Source: Actinophytocola oryzae (lineage in GTDB: Bacteria; Actinomycetota; Actinomycetes; Mycobacteriales; Pseudonocardiaceae). From it: a DNA stretch of 64,000 nucleotides. The stretch lies in NCBI RefSeq assembly GCF_004364325.1, contig NZ_SOCP01000011.1, positions 248,001 through 312,000 on the forward strand. The letters are read 5' to 3'. The notes under the pieces were generated by a model that made no database searches, had not been told where the DNA came from, and saw only the letters and a list, made by a program, of their open reading frames with translations. This document shows, in pieces, positions 8,346-17,117 of this stretch. The translations under genes were made by a program, and so were the position numbers. Positions within the stretch are counted from its first letter, which is position 1. Every line of letters starts with the position of its first letter.

Positions 8346-9092
8346 TTATGGCGAGGCTAGGCCACGGGCGCCCAGGAGCGCGGTTCCGACACGCACGCAG
8401 GTGGAGCCGTGGATGACGGCCGCCTCCAGATCACCGGTCATTCCCGAGGAGATCTCGGTGGCCTCCGGATGATCTTCACGCAGGCGTCCGGCGGCCGTCT
8501 CGAGGCGCGCGAAGGCGTCGTCCGCAGACACCTCCCGGGGCGCGACCGCCATCAGACCACGTAGTCGTAATTCACTCGAATGGGCTACTCGATCTGCAAT
8601 TTGCATCAGCGTGTCGAGCGGCGCGCCGCCGCGTGTCGGGTCCCCGTCGAGGCTCGCCTGGACAAGGACGTCGAGTGGTTCAACGCGCTCGCCCGCCTCC
8701 CTGGCGGTGCGCACGGCCTTGTCGAGGGCGTCCACGAGACGGTCCGAGTCGACCGACTGGATCTCGGCGGCCCAGCGAGCCACGGCACGGGCCTTGTTGC
8801 GCTGGAGGTGACCCAGCATGTGCCACCTGACCTGCGCGTTCGGCCGCAGCTCCGCCAGCTCGGCCGCCTTGGGGCCCGCCTCCTGCTCACGGTTCTCACC
8901 GAGGTCGGTGATGCCGAGGTCGGTCAGGAGGGCGGCGTCCTCGACCGGGAATGTCTTGGTGACCGCGATGAGCCGAACGGCCGACTCTGAGCGCCCGGCG
9001 GTGCGACAAGCGGTCGCGATTCGGTCACGGACTACGCTCAGTGCGGTCTCGATCTCGCTTCGTCGCCCGTTCGACTGAGTTGTATCACTCAT
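8346..9092 (-). CDS. YggS-family PLP-binding protein
   Basis: A protein of 248 aa. The alanine-racemase-like TIM barrel carries the PLP lysine in AVTKTFP (about residue 36). Other family marks are ENREQE and WHMLGHLQRNKARAV, and MSSGMTGDLEAAVIHGST near the C-terminus, which binds the PLP phosphate. The family balances pyridoxal phosphate and amino/keto acid pools rather than catalysing a known reaction. ATG 9092 is preferred over the ATG at 9164 because GGGGAGG lies upstream; the longer form would overlap pgeF. It is a standard neighbour of sepF and ftsZ. Confidence 0.93.
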   Translation of the reverse strand: MSDTTQSNGRRSEIETALSVVRDRIATACRTAGRSESAVRLIAVTKTFPVEDAALLTDLGITDLGENREQEAGPKAAELAELRPNAQVRWHMLGHLQRNKARAVARWAAEIQSVDSDRLVDALDKAVRTAREAGERVEPLDVLVQASLDGDPTRGGAPLDTLMQIADRVAHSSELRLRGLMAVAPREVSADDAFARLETAAGRLREDHPEATEISSGMTGDLEAAVIHGSTCVRVGTALLGARGLASP

Positions 9093-9153
9093 TCGCTTAT
9101 TCGCCTCCCCAACCCCTCGATCCGGCACTCGGCTGCTTCGCTGCGCTCCCGGA

Positions 9154-9897
9154 TCATGACGCACCGTGCGAGATCGGGCCCGCGGAGTCGCCCTCGGGGT
9201 CGAGCCAGGTCAGCGCGGCCAATCGCCCAGTGGCGCCTTCTCTGCGGTGACTGAACAGCGTTTTGTCCTCCACCGTGCACCTCGGGTCGAGTCCGATCTT
9301 GGCGACGCCCGCGTCGGCGAGCTGACGCCAGAGCCCGGCGCGAAGATCCAGACCGGGAGTTCCCTTCCGCGTCTTGCAGGCGCTACCTGGCAGGTGCGCC
9401 TCGACGTCCGCCTGCATCGCGGCGGGCACCTCGTAGCACTCGCCGCACACGGACGGGCCGAGCAGCACCTCGATCCGGTCGACGCTCGCGCCTGCCTCGG
9501 TCATCGCCCTGACGGCGGCGGGCAGCACACCGACCCGCGCGCCGACGCGGCCCGCGTGGGCGGCGCCGACGACACCGGCCCGCGGGTCGGCGAGGAGGAC
9601 CGGCACACAGTCGGCGCACAGCGCGACGAGGGCGAGGTTCGGCTCGGTGGTGACGATCGCGTCGGTGGCCTCGACGGCCGACGCCCTCGGGCCGTCGACG
9701 ATCTCGGCGTTGCGGCCGTGGACCTGTTCCATCCAGACCAGCCGGTCGGGTTCCAGGCCCAGCTCGGTGGCGAGCCGGTGGCGGTTGGCGGCCACGGCGT
9801 CCGGGTCGTCGCCGACCCCGCCGCCGAGGTTGAACGAGTCGTAGGGCGGCTTCGACCTGCCGCCGGCACGGGTGGTGACGACCCGCCTGATCCGCAC
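9154..9897 (-). CDS. pgeF: Peptidoglycan editing factor PgeF (multicopper-oxidase-like, YlmD/YfiH family)
   Basis: A protein of 247 aa. Family marks are the N-terminal TTRAGG and SFNLGGGVGDDP, then EQVHGRN, CADCVPVLLADP, AAHAGRVG and GPSVCGECYEV; the His/Cys set forms the Cu/Zn site. PgeF homologues remove UDP-MurNAc linked wrongly to L-Ser, proofreading the MurC step, which fits its place in a mur/fts cluster; older annotations call it laccase or polyphenol oxidase. GTG 9897 is chosen: AGGAG lies 7-8 nt upstream, while a TTG at 9921 would start inside the terminator hairpin. Confidence 0.92.
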   Translation of the reverse strand: MRIRRVVTTRAGGRSKPPYDSFNLGGGVGDDPDAVAANRHRLATELGLEPDRLVWMEQVHGRNAEIVDGPRASAVEATDAIVTTEPNLALVALCADCVPVLLADPRAGVVGAAHAGRVGARVGVLPAAVRAMTEAGASVDRIEVLLGPSVCGECYEVPAAMQADVEAHLPGSACKTRKGTPGLDLRAGLWRQLADAGVAKIGLDPRCTVEDKTLFSHRREGATGRLAALTWLDPEGDSAGPISHGAS

Positions 9898-9918
9898 AAC
9901 GCTCTCCTCTTGAGTTGG

Positions 9919-9968
9919 CAATGCCCTGAACAGCGCCCCTCCGGGAGGGTGCGCCCTTCAGGGCATTG
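9919..9968. terminator. Hairpin terminator after ftsZ
   Basis: Perfect 12-bp arms CAATGCCCTGAA (9919-9930) and TTCAGGGCATTG (9957-9968) bracket a GC-rich inner stem. It starts 11 bp after the ftsZ stop and would separate ftsZ transcripts from pgeF, or reduce read-through. Confidence 0.75.
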
Positions 9969-9978
9969 TGGTCTTGGG

Positions 9979-11355
9979 TCAGCGACGCATGAACGGCGGG
10001 ACGTCGACCTCGTCATCCGGCTCGTCGGTCACCGGGACCGCGCGGCCCGGCAGGCTGCCACCCGCGCCGGGTGTCCTCGGTCGGGGCGACGCCGTCGGCG
10101 GCACACTCGCCCCACCCAGCGGGCTGGCGTAACCGGCCACCGCCGCCTGGCGAGGCGACGGAGCGGACTGCGACGTCGAGGTGCTCTCCCCCACGTACGG
10201 TGCCGGCTGCGGCGAGGGGTTCGCCTGGCCGGGTGCCGAGTAGTCGTCCTGCGACTGCGCGGGTGGAGCGGTCTGCTCCGGTGCCTGCTCGGGTGCCTGC
10301 GGCGGAGGCTCCGGGCGGGCCGGCTGGCTGAGGTGACCGGACTGCGCCGGCGCCACCGTCGTCTGCCGCGAGCCGACCATCGTCGGGTCGAGCTTCTTGT
10401 GGGTCGGCGTGCCGCTGTCGAAGCCCGCCGCTATCACCGTCACCCGGACCTCGTCGCCGAGCGAGTCGTCGATGACCGTCCCGAAGATGATGTTGGCCTC
10501 GGGGTGGGCGGCCTCCTGCACCAGCGTCGCCGACTCGTTGATCTCGAACAGGCCGAGGTCCGAGCCGCCCGCGATGGCCAGCAGCACGCCGTGGGCACCG
10601 TCCATGGACGCCTCGAGCAGCGGCGAGTTGATCGCCTTCTCCGCGGCCTGCACCGCCCGGCCCTCGCCCCGCGCCGAGCCGATGCCCATGAGCGCGCTGC
10701 CCGCGCCGGACATGACGCTCTTGACGTCGGCGAAGTCCAGGTTGATCAGACCGGGCGTGGTGATCAGGTCGGTGATGCCCTGGACGCCGGAGAGCAGAAC
10801 CTCGTCGGCCGAGCGGAACGCGTCCATCAGCGAGACGCCGACATCACCGAGCTGCAGCAGCCGGTCGTTGGGGATCACGATCAACGTGTCGCACTCGTTG
10901 CGGAGCTCGGTGATCCCCTCCTCCGCCTGTCGCGCACGCCGCTTGCCCTCGAAGGCGAACGGGCGGGTGACCACGCCGATGGTGAGCGCGCCGAGCTTGC
11001 GGGCGATCGAGGCGACGACCGGCGCGCCACCGGTACCGGTGCCACCACCCTCGCCCGCGGTCACGAACACCATGTCGGCGCCCTTGATGACCTCTTCGAT
11101 CTCCTCGCGGTGGTCCTCCGCGGCCTTGTGCCCGACCTCCGGGTTGGCACCCGCGCCGAGACCTCTGGTGAGCTCTCGGCCGATGTCGAGCTTGACATCG
11201 GCATCGGACATCAGCAGCGCCTGCGCGTCGGTGTTCACCGCGATGAACTCGACGCCCTTGAGGCCGACCTCGATCATGCGGTTTACCGCGTTGACCCCGC
11301 CGCCGCCAATGCCGACGACTTTGATCACCGCCAGGTAGTTGTGCGGGGGCGTCAT
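9979..11355 (-). CDS. ftsZ: Cell division GTPase FtsZ
   Basis: A protein of 458 aa. The nucleotide-binding start is VVGIGGGGVNAVNRMI and the tubulin signature GGGTGTGG lies at about residues 103-110. The T7 synergy loop region NLDFADVKSVM is present. A Pro/Ser/Gln-rich linker of roughly 130 residues precedes the C-terminal binding peptide DEVDVPPFMRR, the docking site for SepF and FtsW. The true start is MTPPHNYLAVIK at 11355; the frame extends 16 codons further but those are not family-like. It has its own consensus promoter at 11424-11452 and a terminator behind it. Confidence 0.98.
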   Translation of the reverse strand: MTPPHNYLAVIKVVGIGGGGVNAVNRMIEVGLKGVEFIAVNTDAQALLMSDADVKLDIGRELTRGLGAGANPEVGHKAAEDHREEIEEVIKGADMVFVTAGEGGGTGTGGAPVVASIARKLGALTIGVVTRPFAFEGKRRARQAEEGITELRNECDTLIVIPNDRLLQLGDVGVSLMDAFRSADEVLLSGVQGITDLITTPGLINLDFADVKSVMSGAGSALMGIGSARGEGRAVQAAEKAINSPLLEASMDGAHGVLLAIAGGSDLGLFEINESATLVQEAAHPEANIIFGTVIDDSLGDEVRVTVIAAGFDSGTPTHKKLDPTMVGSRQTTVAPAQSGHLSQPARPEPPPQAPEQAPEQTAPPAQSQDDYSAPGQANPSPQPAPYVGESTSTSQSAPSPRQAAVAGYASPLGGASVPPTASPRPRTPGAGGSLPGRAVPVTDEPDDEVDVPPFMRR

Positions 11356-11423
11356 CGGACCGCCTTCCATGATCTGAAGCCTTGTGCTGTCCCCGACCGC
11401 CATCGCCGGACCGAAACCCTCAA

Positions 11424-11452
11424 CCTCTACGAGAGACTTAGAGTTATGTCAA
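11424..11452 (-). promoter_or_regulatory. ftsZ promoter
   Basis: On the minus strand, TTGACA (11452-11447) and TAGAGG (11429-11424) are separated by exactly 17 nt, followed by the ftsZ leader about 70 nt long. TTGACATAACTCTA-type sequences before ftsZ are familiar from other actinomycetes. Confidence 0.75.
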
Positions 11453-11548
11453 GCTCTGACGTCGAATCAGGACGGTAAGCAGAGACCGTTCTCGATTCCA
11501 GCCGCCACGCCGTGTAGTTGCGGTGTTGTGTGCCGCATTCACTCTTGG

Positions 11549-12058
11549 TCACTCGCCGGTGCTGCCGTCGATGAGCTCGCGGAGCAGATCGAGATGCCCG
11601 GCATGGCGGCCGGTCTCGGCAATCATATGGATGAGCACCCACCGCAGGTTGACCGGTGCGCCCTTGGGGGTCGAGACCAGGTCGTCGAGGTCGTGGCGTG
11701 CCGTCGCGGCCCTGCTCCGGTCGCACTCGGCCGCGTACTCGGCGACGAGCTGTTCGATCGGCACGTCGCGCGCGGCGGTGAACTCGGCGTCGATGTCGGC
11801 CCTGAACCGTTCGGTCCAGGGATCGGGCCGTTTCTCGACCACGACACCGAACCAGTACTGCTCGACGTAGGTCAGGTGGGACACGAGGCCGGCGATCGTG
11901 GTCAGCTCGGACGGTAGGAGCGAGCGGCTGGCCTGCTCGTCGGTGAGTCCGGTGGCCTTCAGCACGACCGCGGAGCGGAGGAAGTCGAGGTAGGCGGTGA
12001 GCTGCTCACGGAGGTCGCCGGTCTTCGGCGCCTCGGGGCGGGTGCTGGTCGAAGTCAT
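11549..12058 (-). CDS. DinB-family / DUF664 protein
   Basis: A protein of 169 aa, predicted four-helix bundle. The DinB/DUF664 metal triad is visible as His in GLVSHLTYVEQYWF (about residue 75) and two His in HMIAETGRHAGHLDLLRE (about residues 144-155). Members include thiol-dependent (mycothiol/bacillithiol) S-transferases and uncharacterised proteins; it is not the DNA polymerase also named DinB. It ends close to the ftsZ promoter and begins 41 bp after ftsQ, so it splits the usual ftsQ-ftsZ pair. I see no sequence reason to connect it with division. Confidence 0.88.
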   Translation of the reverse strand: MTSTSTRPEAPKTGDLREQLTAYLDFLRSAVVLKATGLTDEQASRSLLPSELTTIAGLVSHLTYVEQYWFGVVVEKRPDPWTERFRADIDAEFTAARDVPIEQLVAEYAAECDRSRAATARHDLDDLVSTPKGAPVNLRWVLIHMIAETGRHAGHLDLLRELIDGSTGE

Positions 12059-12099
12059 GGCGCGCAGTGTGCCGGAGCGCGCCCGTTCGGCCGACCGAG

Positions 12100-13188
12100 T
12101 TATCCGGAGACCGTGGGGAAGTCCGGTGTCGCCACGTCGTAGGTCCTGCCCGGGCGGGTCAGCAGCGCCCCGAGCACCGCCGCCTTACGCGCGTTCTCGT
12201 CGGCGTTGCCCCACTTGACCACCCGGCCGTCGGTGAGGGTGAGCCGGACGTCGCCGGGGGTCTCGGCGGTCACCGTGGTCACCTGGACCCGCAGCTGCCT
12301 GGGGATCGCGCCGAGGACGCTGACGGCCGACCGCGTGGCCGGGTTCTCCGGCTTCACGTTCGCCATGGCCAGCGTCGGCAGGTTCGGCGGGGCGGTCGCG
12401 GCCGTGGCGTAGTCGAGCCCGGTCTCGTCGACGAGGTGGATCTCGGACCCGGCCCGCAGCACCGCGACCGGCGCCCGCTCGGTGACGATGATCTGGACCG
12501 TGCTGGGCCACGACCGCTCGACCCGCACCTCGAACACCCTCGGCAGCTTCGCGACGCGGGCCGCGGCCTCGTCGGCGTCGAGGCGGACCATGGGCGTGCC
12601 GTCGGCGATGTCGGCCGCCCTGATCACGTCGTCCTTCGGGATCTCCCTGACCCCGACGACCTCGACCGACCGGACGCCGAGCAGCGAGGTGAACAGGACG
12701 GCGTAGGTCAGGACCAGCACGGACGCCGCGACCAGCACGGCGACCCAGCGGCGCCTGAGGTAGCGGGCCCTGGTCGGCGCCGGGCGCCTGCCCGGCTCGC
12801 CCCGGAGGACCCGGACCGCGTCCGGGCGCAGGCGCCGCGTGGACGGGCGGCCCGCGTCGCGGCCGGTGCCTCGGGCCCTCGACGTGCCCGACGAGTCCGG
12901 CCGGGCGGGCTCGGTCCTGCGGCGGGTCCTGGTGTCGGTCCGGCGCGTGGTCGAGGCACGGCCGGTCGTCTTCGGTGCCGCGTCGTCGGACGGGCGCCTG
13001 CGCCTTGCCCGGGACGCGTCCGGCGTGGCCCGGCCGCGTTCCTGCTCCGCCCGGCGGGACGGCTCCTCCGGCGGGTCCGTGCGGGAGCGCCGGGTCTGGG
13101 ACCGGCGCTCCGTGGTGCGGCCTCGGCGGTCGCGCGTGGACCGGGCGCGGCGGGACCGCCGCTCGTCCCCGTCCTCCGCGTCCGCCAT
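12100..13188 (-). CDS. ftsQ: Cell division protein FtsQ
   Basis: A protein of 362 aa. The first 130 or so residues are cytoplasmic, extremely Arg/Ser/Thr-rich and low-complexity. A single transmembrane helix follows (about 147-170, WVAVLVAASVLVLTYAVLF). The extracytoplasmic POTRA domain begins SLLGVRSVEVVGVREIPKDD and passes into the FtsQ beta domain (VERSWPSTVQIIVTERAPVA). FtsQ joins FtsL and others in the divisome to control septal synthesis. It starts 1 nt after the murC stop. The unusually long basic tail is its only odd point. Confidence 0.95.
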   Translation of the reverse strand: MADAEDGDERRSRRARSTRDRRGRTTERRSQTRRSRTDPPEEPSRRAEQERGRATPDASRARRRRPSDDAAPKTTGRASTTRRTDTRTRRRTEPARPDSSGTSRARGTGRDAGRPSTRRLRPDAVRVLRGEPGRRPAPTRARYLRRRWVAVLVAASVLVLTYAVLFTSLLGVRSVEVVGVREIPKDDVIRAADIADGTPMVRLDADEAAARVAKLPRVFEVRVERSWPSTVQIIVTERAPVAVLRAGSEIHLVDETGLDYATAATAPPNLPTLAMANVKPENPATRSAVSVLGAIPRQLRVQVTTVTAETPGDVRLTLTDGRVVKWGNADENARKAAVLGALLTRPGRTYDVATPDFPTVSG

Positions 13189-13189
13189 G

Positions 13190-14617
13190 TCAGACCCGCA
13201 CCCGCCGGTCCAGCTCCGCGATCAGCTCCGGGCCCAGCATGGTCACGTCGCCCGCGCCCATGGTCAGCACGAGGTCGCCCTCCTCGGCGAGGTCCGCGAC
13301 CAGCGCGGGCACCTTGTCGAAGGACGGCTCGAAGTGGACCCGCTCCCCCGGCAACGGCACACTGCCCGCGATGAGCCTGCCGTTCACGCCGGGCTCCGGC
13401 TGCTCACGTGCGCCGTAGACGTCCAGGACCACGACCTCGTCGGCCAGGGCGAGCGCTTCGCCGAACTCCTTGGCGAACAGGCGGGTCCGCGAGTACAGGT
13501 GCGGCTGGAAGATCACGACGAGCCTGCCGCCGTGCGCCGCGGGCCGGGCGGCACGCAGCTGCGCGGCCACCTCGGTCGGGTGGTGGGCGTAGTCGTCGTA
13601 CACGCGAACGCCGCCCGCCCTGCCCCGGAACTCGAACCGGCGCCGCACCCCGCCGAACCCGGCGATGCCCTCGACCAGACCGTCGAGCGGGGCACCCAGC
13701 TCCAGCCCGGCGACGAGCGCGCCCATCGCGTTCAACGCCATGTGCTCGCCGGGCACCGCGACCCGCATCTCGACCGGCGCGTCGTCGACCAGCACGGACG
13801 CGACCCCACCCTCGCCGACCGGCTCGTAGGCCGTGAGCGTCACGTCGGCGGCGGCCCTGCCGTACCGGCGGACCCGCACGCCCCTGGACTCCGCCAGCAA
13901 CGCGAGCGCGGCCGACCCGGGGTCGTCCGCGCACGCCACGAGGACGCCGTCCGGCTCGAGCCGGTCCACGAAGGCCGCGAAGACGGCGTTGTAGGCCTCG
14001 ACCGTGCCGTGGTGGTCGAGGTGGTCGGCCTCCACGTTGGTGACGACCGCGACCAGCGGGGCGAACGCGAGGAACGACCCGTCGCTCTCGTCGGCCTCGG
14101 CCACGAAGATCCCGCCCGCGCCGTGGTGTGCGTTGGCGCCGGAGTCGTTGAGGTCGCCGCCGATCGCGAACGACGGGTCGAGCCGGCAGTGCTGCAGCGC
14201 GACGGTCAGCATCGAGGTCGTGGACGTCTTGCCGTGCGTGCCCGCGACACAGGCGACGCGGTGGTCGGCCATGAGCGCGGCGAGTGCCTCGGACCGGTGC
14301 AGCACGATCAGCCCACGCTCGCGTGCCGAGGCCAGCTCCGGGTTGTCGGCCTTGATCGCACTCGACACGACGACCACCGTCGGGCCGCCGTCGAGGAGGT
14401 CGAGGTTCGCGGCGGACTGGCCGACGGCGACCCGAGCGCCCTGCGCCCGCAACGTCGTCAGTGTCGTGGACTCCTTCGCGTCGGACCCGGACACCGCCAT
14501 GCCCCGGTCGAGCAGGATCCGCGCGATGCCGCTCATCCCGGCACCGCCGATGCCGACGAGGTGGACCCGCTCCGACTCCCCGAGCTCGACCACGCCGGTC
14601 GCGTCGGCCGGCGTCAC
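13190..14617 (-). CDS. murC: UDP-N-acetylmuramate--L-alanine ligase
   Basis: A protein of 475 aa, cytosolic. It adds L-Ala to UDP-MurNAc. The N-terminal VHLVGIGGAGMSGIARIL dinucleotide-fold motif, the ATP-binding GTHGKTSTTSM (about residue 120), the EADESDGSF loop and the C-terminal ligase signature YDDYAHHPTEV are all present. The GTG at 14617 overlaps the murG stop in GTGA, which indicates translational coupling. The same reading frame stays open far upstream through murG, but that part is an antisense-like shadow. Confidence 0.97.
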   Translation of the reverse strand: MTPADATGVVELGESERVHLVGIGGAGMSGIARILLDRGMAVSGSDAKESTTLTTLRAQGARVAVGQSAANLDLLDGGPTVVVVSSAIKADNPELASARERGLIVLHRSEALAALMADHRVACVAGTHGKTSTTSMLTVALQHCRLDPSFAIGGDLNDSGANAHHGAGGIFVAEADESDGSFLAFAPLVAVVTNVEADHLDHHGTVEAYNAVFAAFVDRLEPDGVLVACADDPGSAALALLAESRGVRVRRYGRAAADVTLTAYEPVGEGGVASVLVDDAPVEMRVAVPGEHMALNAMGALVAGLELGAPLDGLVEGIAGFGGVRRRFEFRGRAGGVRVYDDYAHHPTEVAAQLRAARPAAHGGRLVVIFQPHLYSRTRLFAKEFGEALALADEVVVLDVYGAREQPEPGVNGRLIAGSVPLPGERVHFEPSFDKVPALVADLAEEGDLVLTMGAGDVTMLGPELIAELDRRVRV

Positions 14618-15714
14618 TTGCCGATCACCTCGAGGACCATGCGGGCCAGCACGTCGGCGGCCTCGCGGTGCCCGGAACCCTGCGCGGCGGCGCTCATCGC
14701 ACGCAGGCGCAGCGGGTCGGTCAGCAGGGGCACGACCAGCTCGGCCGCGCGCTCCGGGGTCAGCTCTGCGTCCTTGATCATCAGCGCGGCACCCGCGTCG
14801 ACCATGGGCTTGGCGTTCAGCGCCTGCTCGCCGTTGCCGATCGGCAGCGGCACGTAGACCGCGGGCAGTCCCACCGCGGACACCTCGGCGACGGTCATCG
14901 CGCCGCAGCGGCACAGGATCGCGTCGGCGGCGGCGTAGGCGAGGTCCATCCGCTCCAGGTACGGCACGGACACGTACCTCGGCCTGCCGGGCACCTCCTG
15001 CACGGCGAGCGAGTTCTTCGGCCCGTAGGCGTGCAGCACGCCGATGCCGCGGTCGGCGAAGATCCGCGCACACGCCGAGATCGCGTTGTTGATCGTCCGC
15101 GCGCCCTGGGAGCCGCCGGTCACCAGCAGCGTCGGCGCGGTCGGGTGCAGCCCGAAGAACTGGCGGGCCTGCATGCGCAGCCTCGGCCGGTCCAGCCCGA
15201 TGATCGAGCCGCGCAGCGGGATGCCGATCACCTCGGCGTTCGGGAGCCCGGAGTCCGGGGTGGCGACGGCGACCCTGGCGGCGAACCGGGCGCCGACCTT
15301 GTTGGCGAGGCCGACGCGCGCGTTGGAGTCGTGCACGACGATCGGGGTGCGGCCACGGGCGGCGAGGTAGGCGGGTAACGCGACGTAGCCGCCGAAGCCG
15401 ACGACGACGTCCGCGCCGACGCGGTCGAGCACCTCGCGGGTCTGCCTGATCGCCGCGCGGACCTTCAGCGGCAGCTTGAGCAGGTCGACGTTGGGCTTCC
15501 TCGGCATCGGCACCGGGGGGATCATCTCCAGCTGGTAGCCCCGCGCCGGGATGATCTGCTTCTCGAGGCCGCGCTCGGTGCCCAGCGCGACGACACGCGC
15601 GTCCGGCCGGATTCGGCGCACGGCGTCGGCCAGGGCGAGCGCGGGCTCGATGTGCCCGGCGGTCCCTCCCCCCGCGACGACGACGCACGGACCTCGGTGT
15701 GCAGGGTTGCTCAA
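14614..15714 (-). CDS. murG: UDP-GlcNAc--undecaprenyl-pyrophosphoryl-MurNAc-pentapeptide GlcNAc transferase
   Basis: A protein of 366 aa, peripheral inner-membrane GT-B enzyme. It converts lipid I to lipid II. The N-terminal GGGTAGHIEPALALA loop binds the lipid pyrophosphate. The C-terminal donor domain has VTGGSQGA and CRCGAMTVAEVSAVGLPAVYVPLP, the GGS and UDP-GlcNAc ribose-binding regions. It overlaps ftsW upstream by 4 bp and murC downstream by 4 bp. Confidence 0.97.
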   Translation of the reverse strand: MSNPAHRGPCVVVAGGGTAGHIEPALALADAVRRIRPDARVVALGTERGLEKQIIPARGYQLEMIPPVPMPRKPNVDLLKLPLKVRAAIRQTREVLDRVGADVVVGFGGYVALPAYLAARGRTPIVVHDSNARVGLANKVGARFAARVAVATPDSGLPNAEVIGIPLRGSIIGLDRPRLRMQARQFFGLHPTAPTLLVTGGSQGARTINNAISACARIFADRGIGVLHAYGPKNSLAVQEVPGRPRYVSVPYLERMDLAYAAADAILCRCGAMTVAEVSAVGLPAVYVPLPIGNGEQALNAKPMVDAGAALMIKDAELTPERAAELVVPLLTDPLRLRAMSAAAQGSGHREAADVLARMVLEVIGK

Positions 15715-17117
15715 GAACGTCCTCCTAGCTTGCGGCGCGGGGCGGGCTGCCGCGTCCGGACGGCCGCGTTACCACCACTACCTCGCTGCGGGGCTGGTCG
15801 CCGGACCGGTTTGCGCCTGACCGGCGGCTGGTAGGGCTCCGGAGCGGGGAGCCGCATCAGCCGGCCGAATCGGCCCGGCCCCTGAGAGCGTAGTGCGGCC
15901 ACTGCTTCGGGCTCATGGCGCGCACAGTTAGCGAGGACCCCGAACACGAGCATGGTGGTCACGACGGACGTGCCACCGGAGGAGATGAGGGGCAGTGTGA
16001 TGCCCGTGACCGGCAGCAACCCGACCACGTAGCAGATGTTGATCGCGGCCTGCGCGACCAGCCAGACGGTCAGCGTCGCGGCGACCATGCGGATCCACGG
16101 GTCGATGTTGCGGGTCGCGACCCGCATGCCGACCACCGCGAGCGAACCGAACAGACCCAGCACCAGCGCGCAGCCGAGGAAGCCGAGCTCCTCCCCGATC
16201 AACGCGAAGATGAAGTCGTTGTGCACGTTGGGCAGGTACTTCCACTTCGACGGCCCCTGCCCAAGGCCCCTGCCGAACAACCCGCCGTCCGCGAGCGCGT
16301 ACAGCGCCTGGTTGGCCTGGTAGTCGGCGCCGAGGTCGTCCTCGCCCGGGTTGAGGAACGACACGACACGCGCGAGGCGGTAGCCCGTGCCGATGGCCAG
16401 CAGGACCACGCCCGCCAGGCCGCCGAGCGCGAGCGCGCCGAAGAGCCGCAACTGTGCGCCCGCGAACCACAGCAACGCGATCAGCACCACGCCGAGGGTG
16501 ACCGTGCCGCCGAGGTCCGGCTGCAGCATGACCAACGCGAACAGCACCAGCGCGGCGGGCACGACCGGCACGAGCAGGTGCCGGTACTGGTGCAGCAGCC
16601 CGCGCTTGACCACCAGCATGTGCGCGCCCCACAGCGCGAGCGCGAGCTTGGCGAACTCGACCGGCTGGACGGACAGCGGGCCCAGCTTGAACCAGCTGCG
16701 GGTGCCGTTGATCGTGGAGCCGAGCGGGGTGAGCACGAGGACCAGCATCATCACGCACACCCACAGCGCGATCGGGCTGATCGCGCGGATCTGGCGCAGC
16801 GGCACCCGCACGCCGATCCAGAACAGCACGAGGCCGACCGCGACGAACACGACCTGCTTGCCGAACACCGTGTACGCCGAACTGCCCTGGTTGATCGAGA
16901 TGACCGCGGACGCGGACAGCACCATGACCAGGCCGATCACGATCAGCAGTGCGCAGATCGCGAGCAGCAGGTGGAAGGAGGCGAGCGGGCGGCCGAGCCA
17001 CGCGGTCAGCGCGGTGCGTGCCGCCCAGATCCGGCCGGCGCGCTCACGGGCCTTGCCCGGCCTGCTCTGCGCGGCTTCCTTGTCCGAGGTGTTCCTGGAG
17101 TCGTCTAACGCGGTCAT
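15711..17117 (-). CDS. ftsW: SEDS peptidoglycan polymerase FtsW
   Basis: A protein of 468 aa with about ten transmembrane helices between residues 48 and 415. SEDS marks include GSTINGTRSWFKLGPLSVQPVEF with its catalytic-loop region, NVHNDFIFALIGEELGF, and LPLISSGGTS near the end. The C-terminal tail after residue 420 is cytoplasmic, Arg/Pro-rich. FtsW polymerises lipid II at the septum together with FtsI. The ATG overlaps the murD stop by 4 bp. Confidence 0.97.
   Translation of the reverse strand: MTALDDSRNTSDKEAAQSRPGKARERAGRIWAARTALTAWLGRPLASFHLLLAICALLIVIGLVMVLSASAVISINQGSSAYTVFGKQVVFVAVGLVLFWIGVRVPLRQIRAISPIALWVCVMMLVLVLTPLGSTINGTRSWFKLGPLSVQPVEFAKLALALWGAHMLVVKRGLLHQYRHLLVPVVPAALVLFALVMLQPDLGGTVTLGVVLIALLWFAGAQLRLFGALALGGLAGVVLLAIGTGYRLARVVSFLNPGEDDLGADYQANQALYALADGGLFGRGLGQGPSKWKYLPNVHNDFIFALIGEELGFLGCALVLGLFGSLAVVGMRVATRNIDPWIRMVAATLTVWLVAQAAINICYVVGLLPVTGITLPLISSGGTSVVTTMLVFGVLANCARHEPEAVAALRSQGPGRFGRLMRLPAPEPYQPPVRRKPVRRPAPQRGSGGNAAVRTRQPAPRRKLGGRS

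Noticed and set aside
11549..12058. Calling the ftsQ-ftsZ gap gene a DNA-damage polymerase because of the name DinB
   Set aside because: It is the unrelated DinB/DUF664 four-helix metal-binding family; the polymerase is at 45839-47107.
13190..15688. 832-codon frame that would fuse murC to a long N-terminal part
   Set aside because: Only the part from GTG 14617 is MurC; the rest is murG read in the wrong frame.
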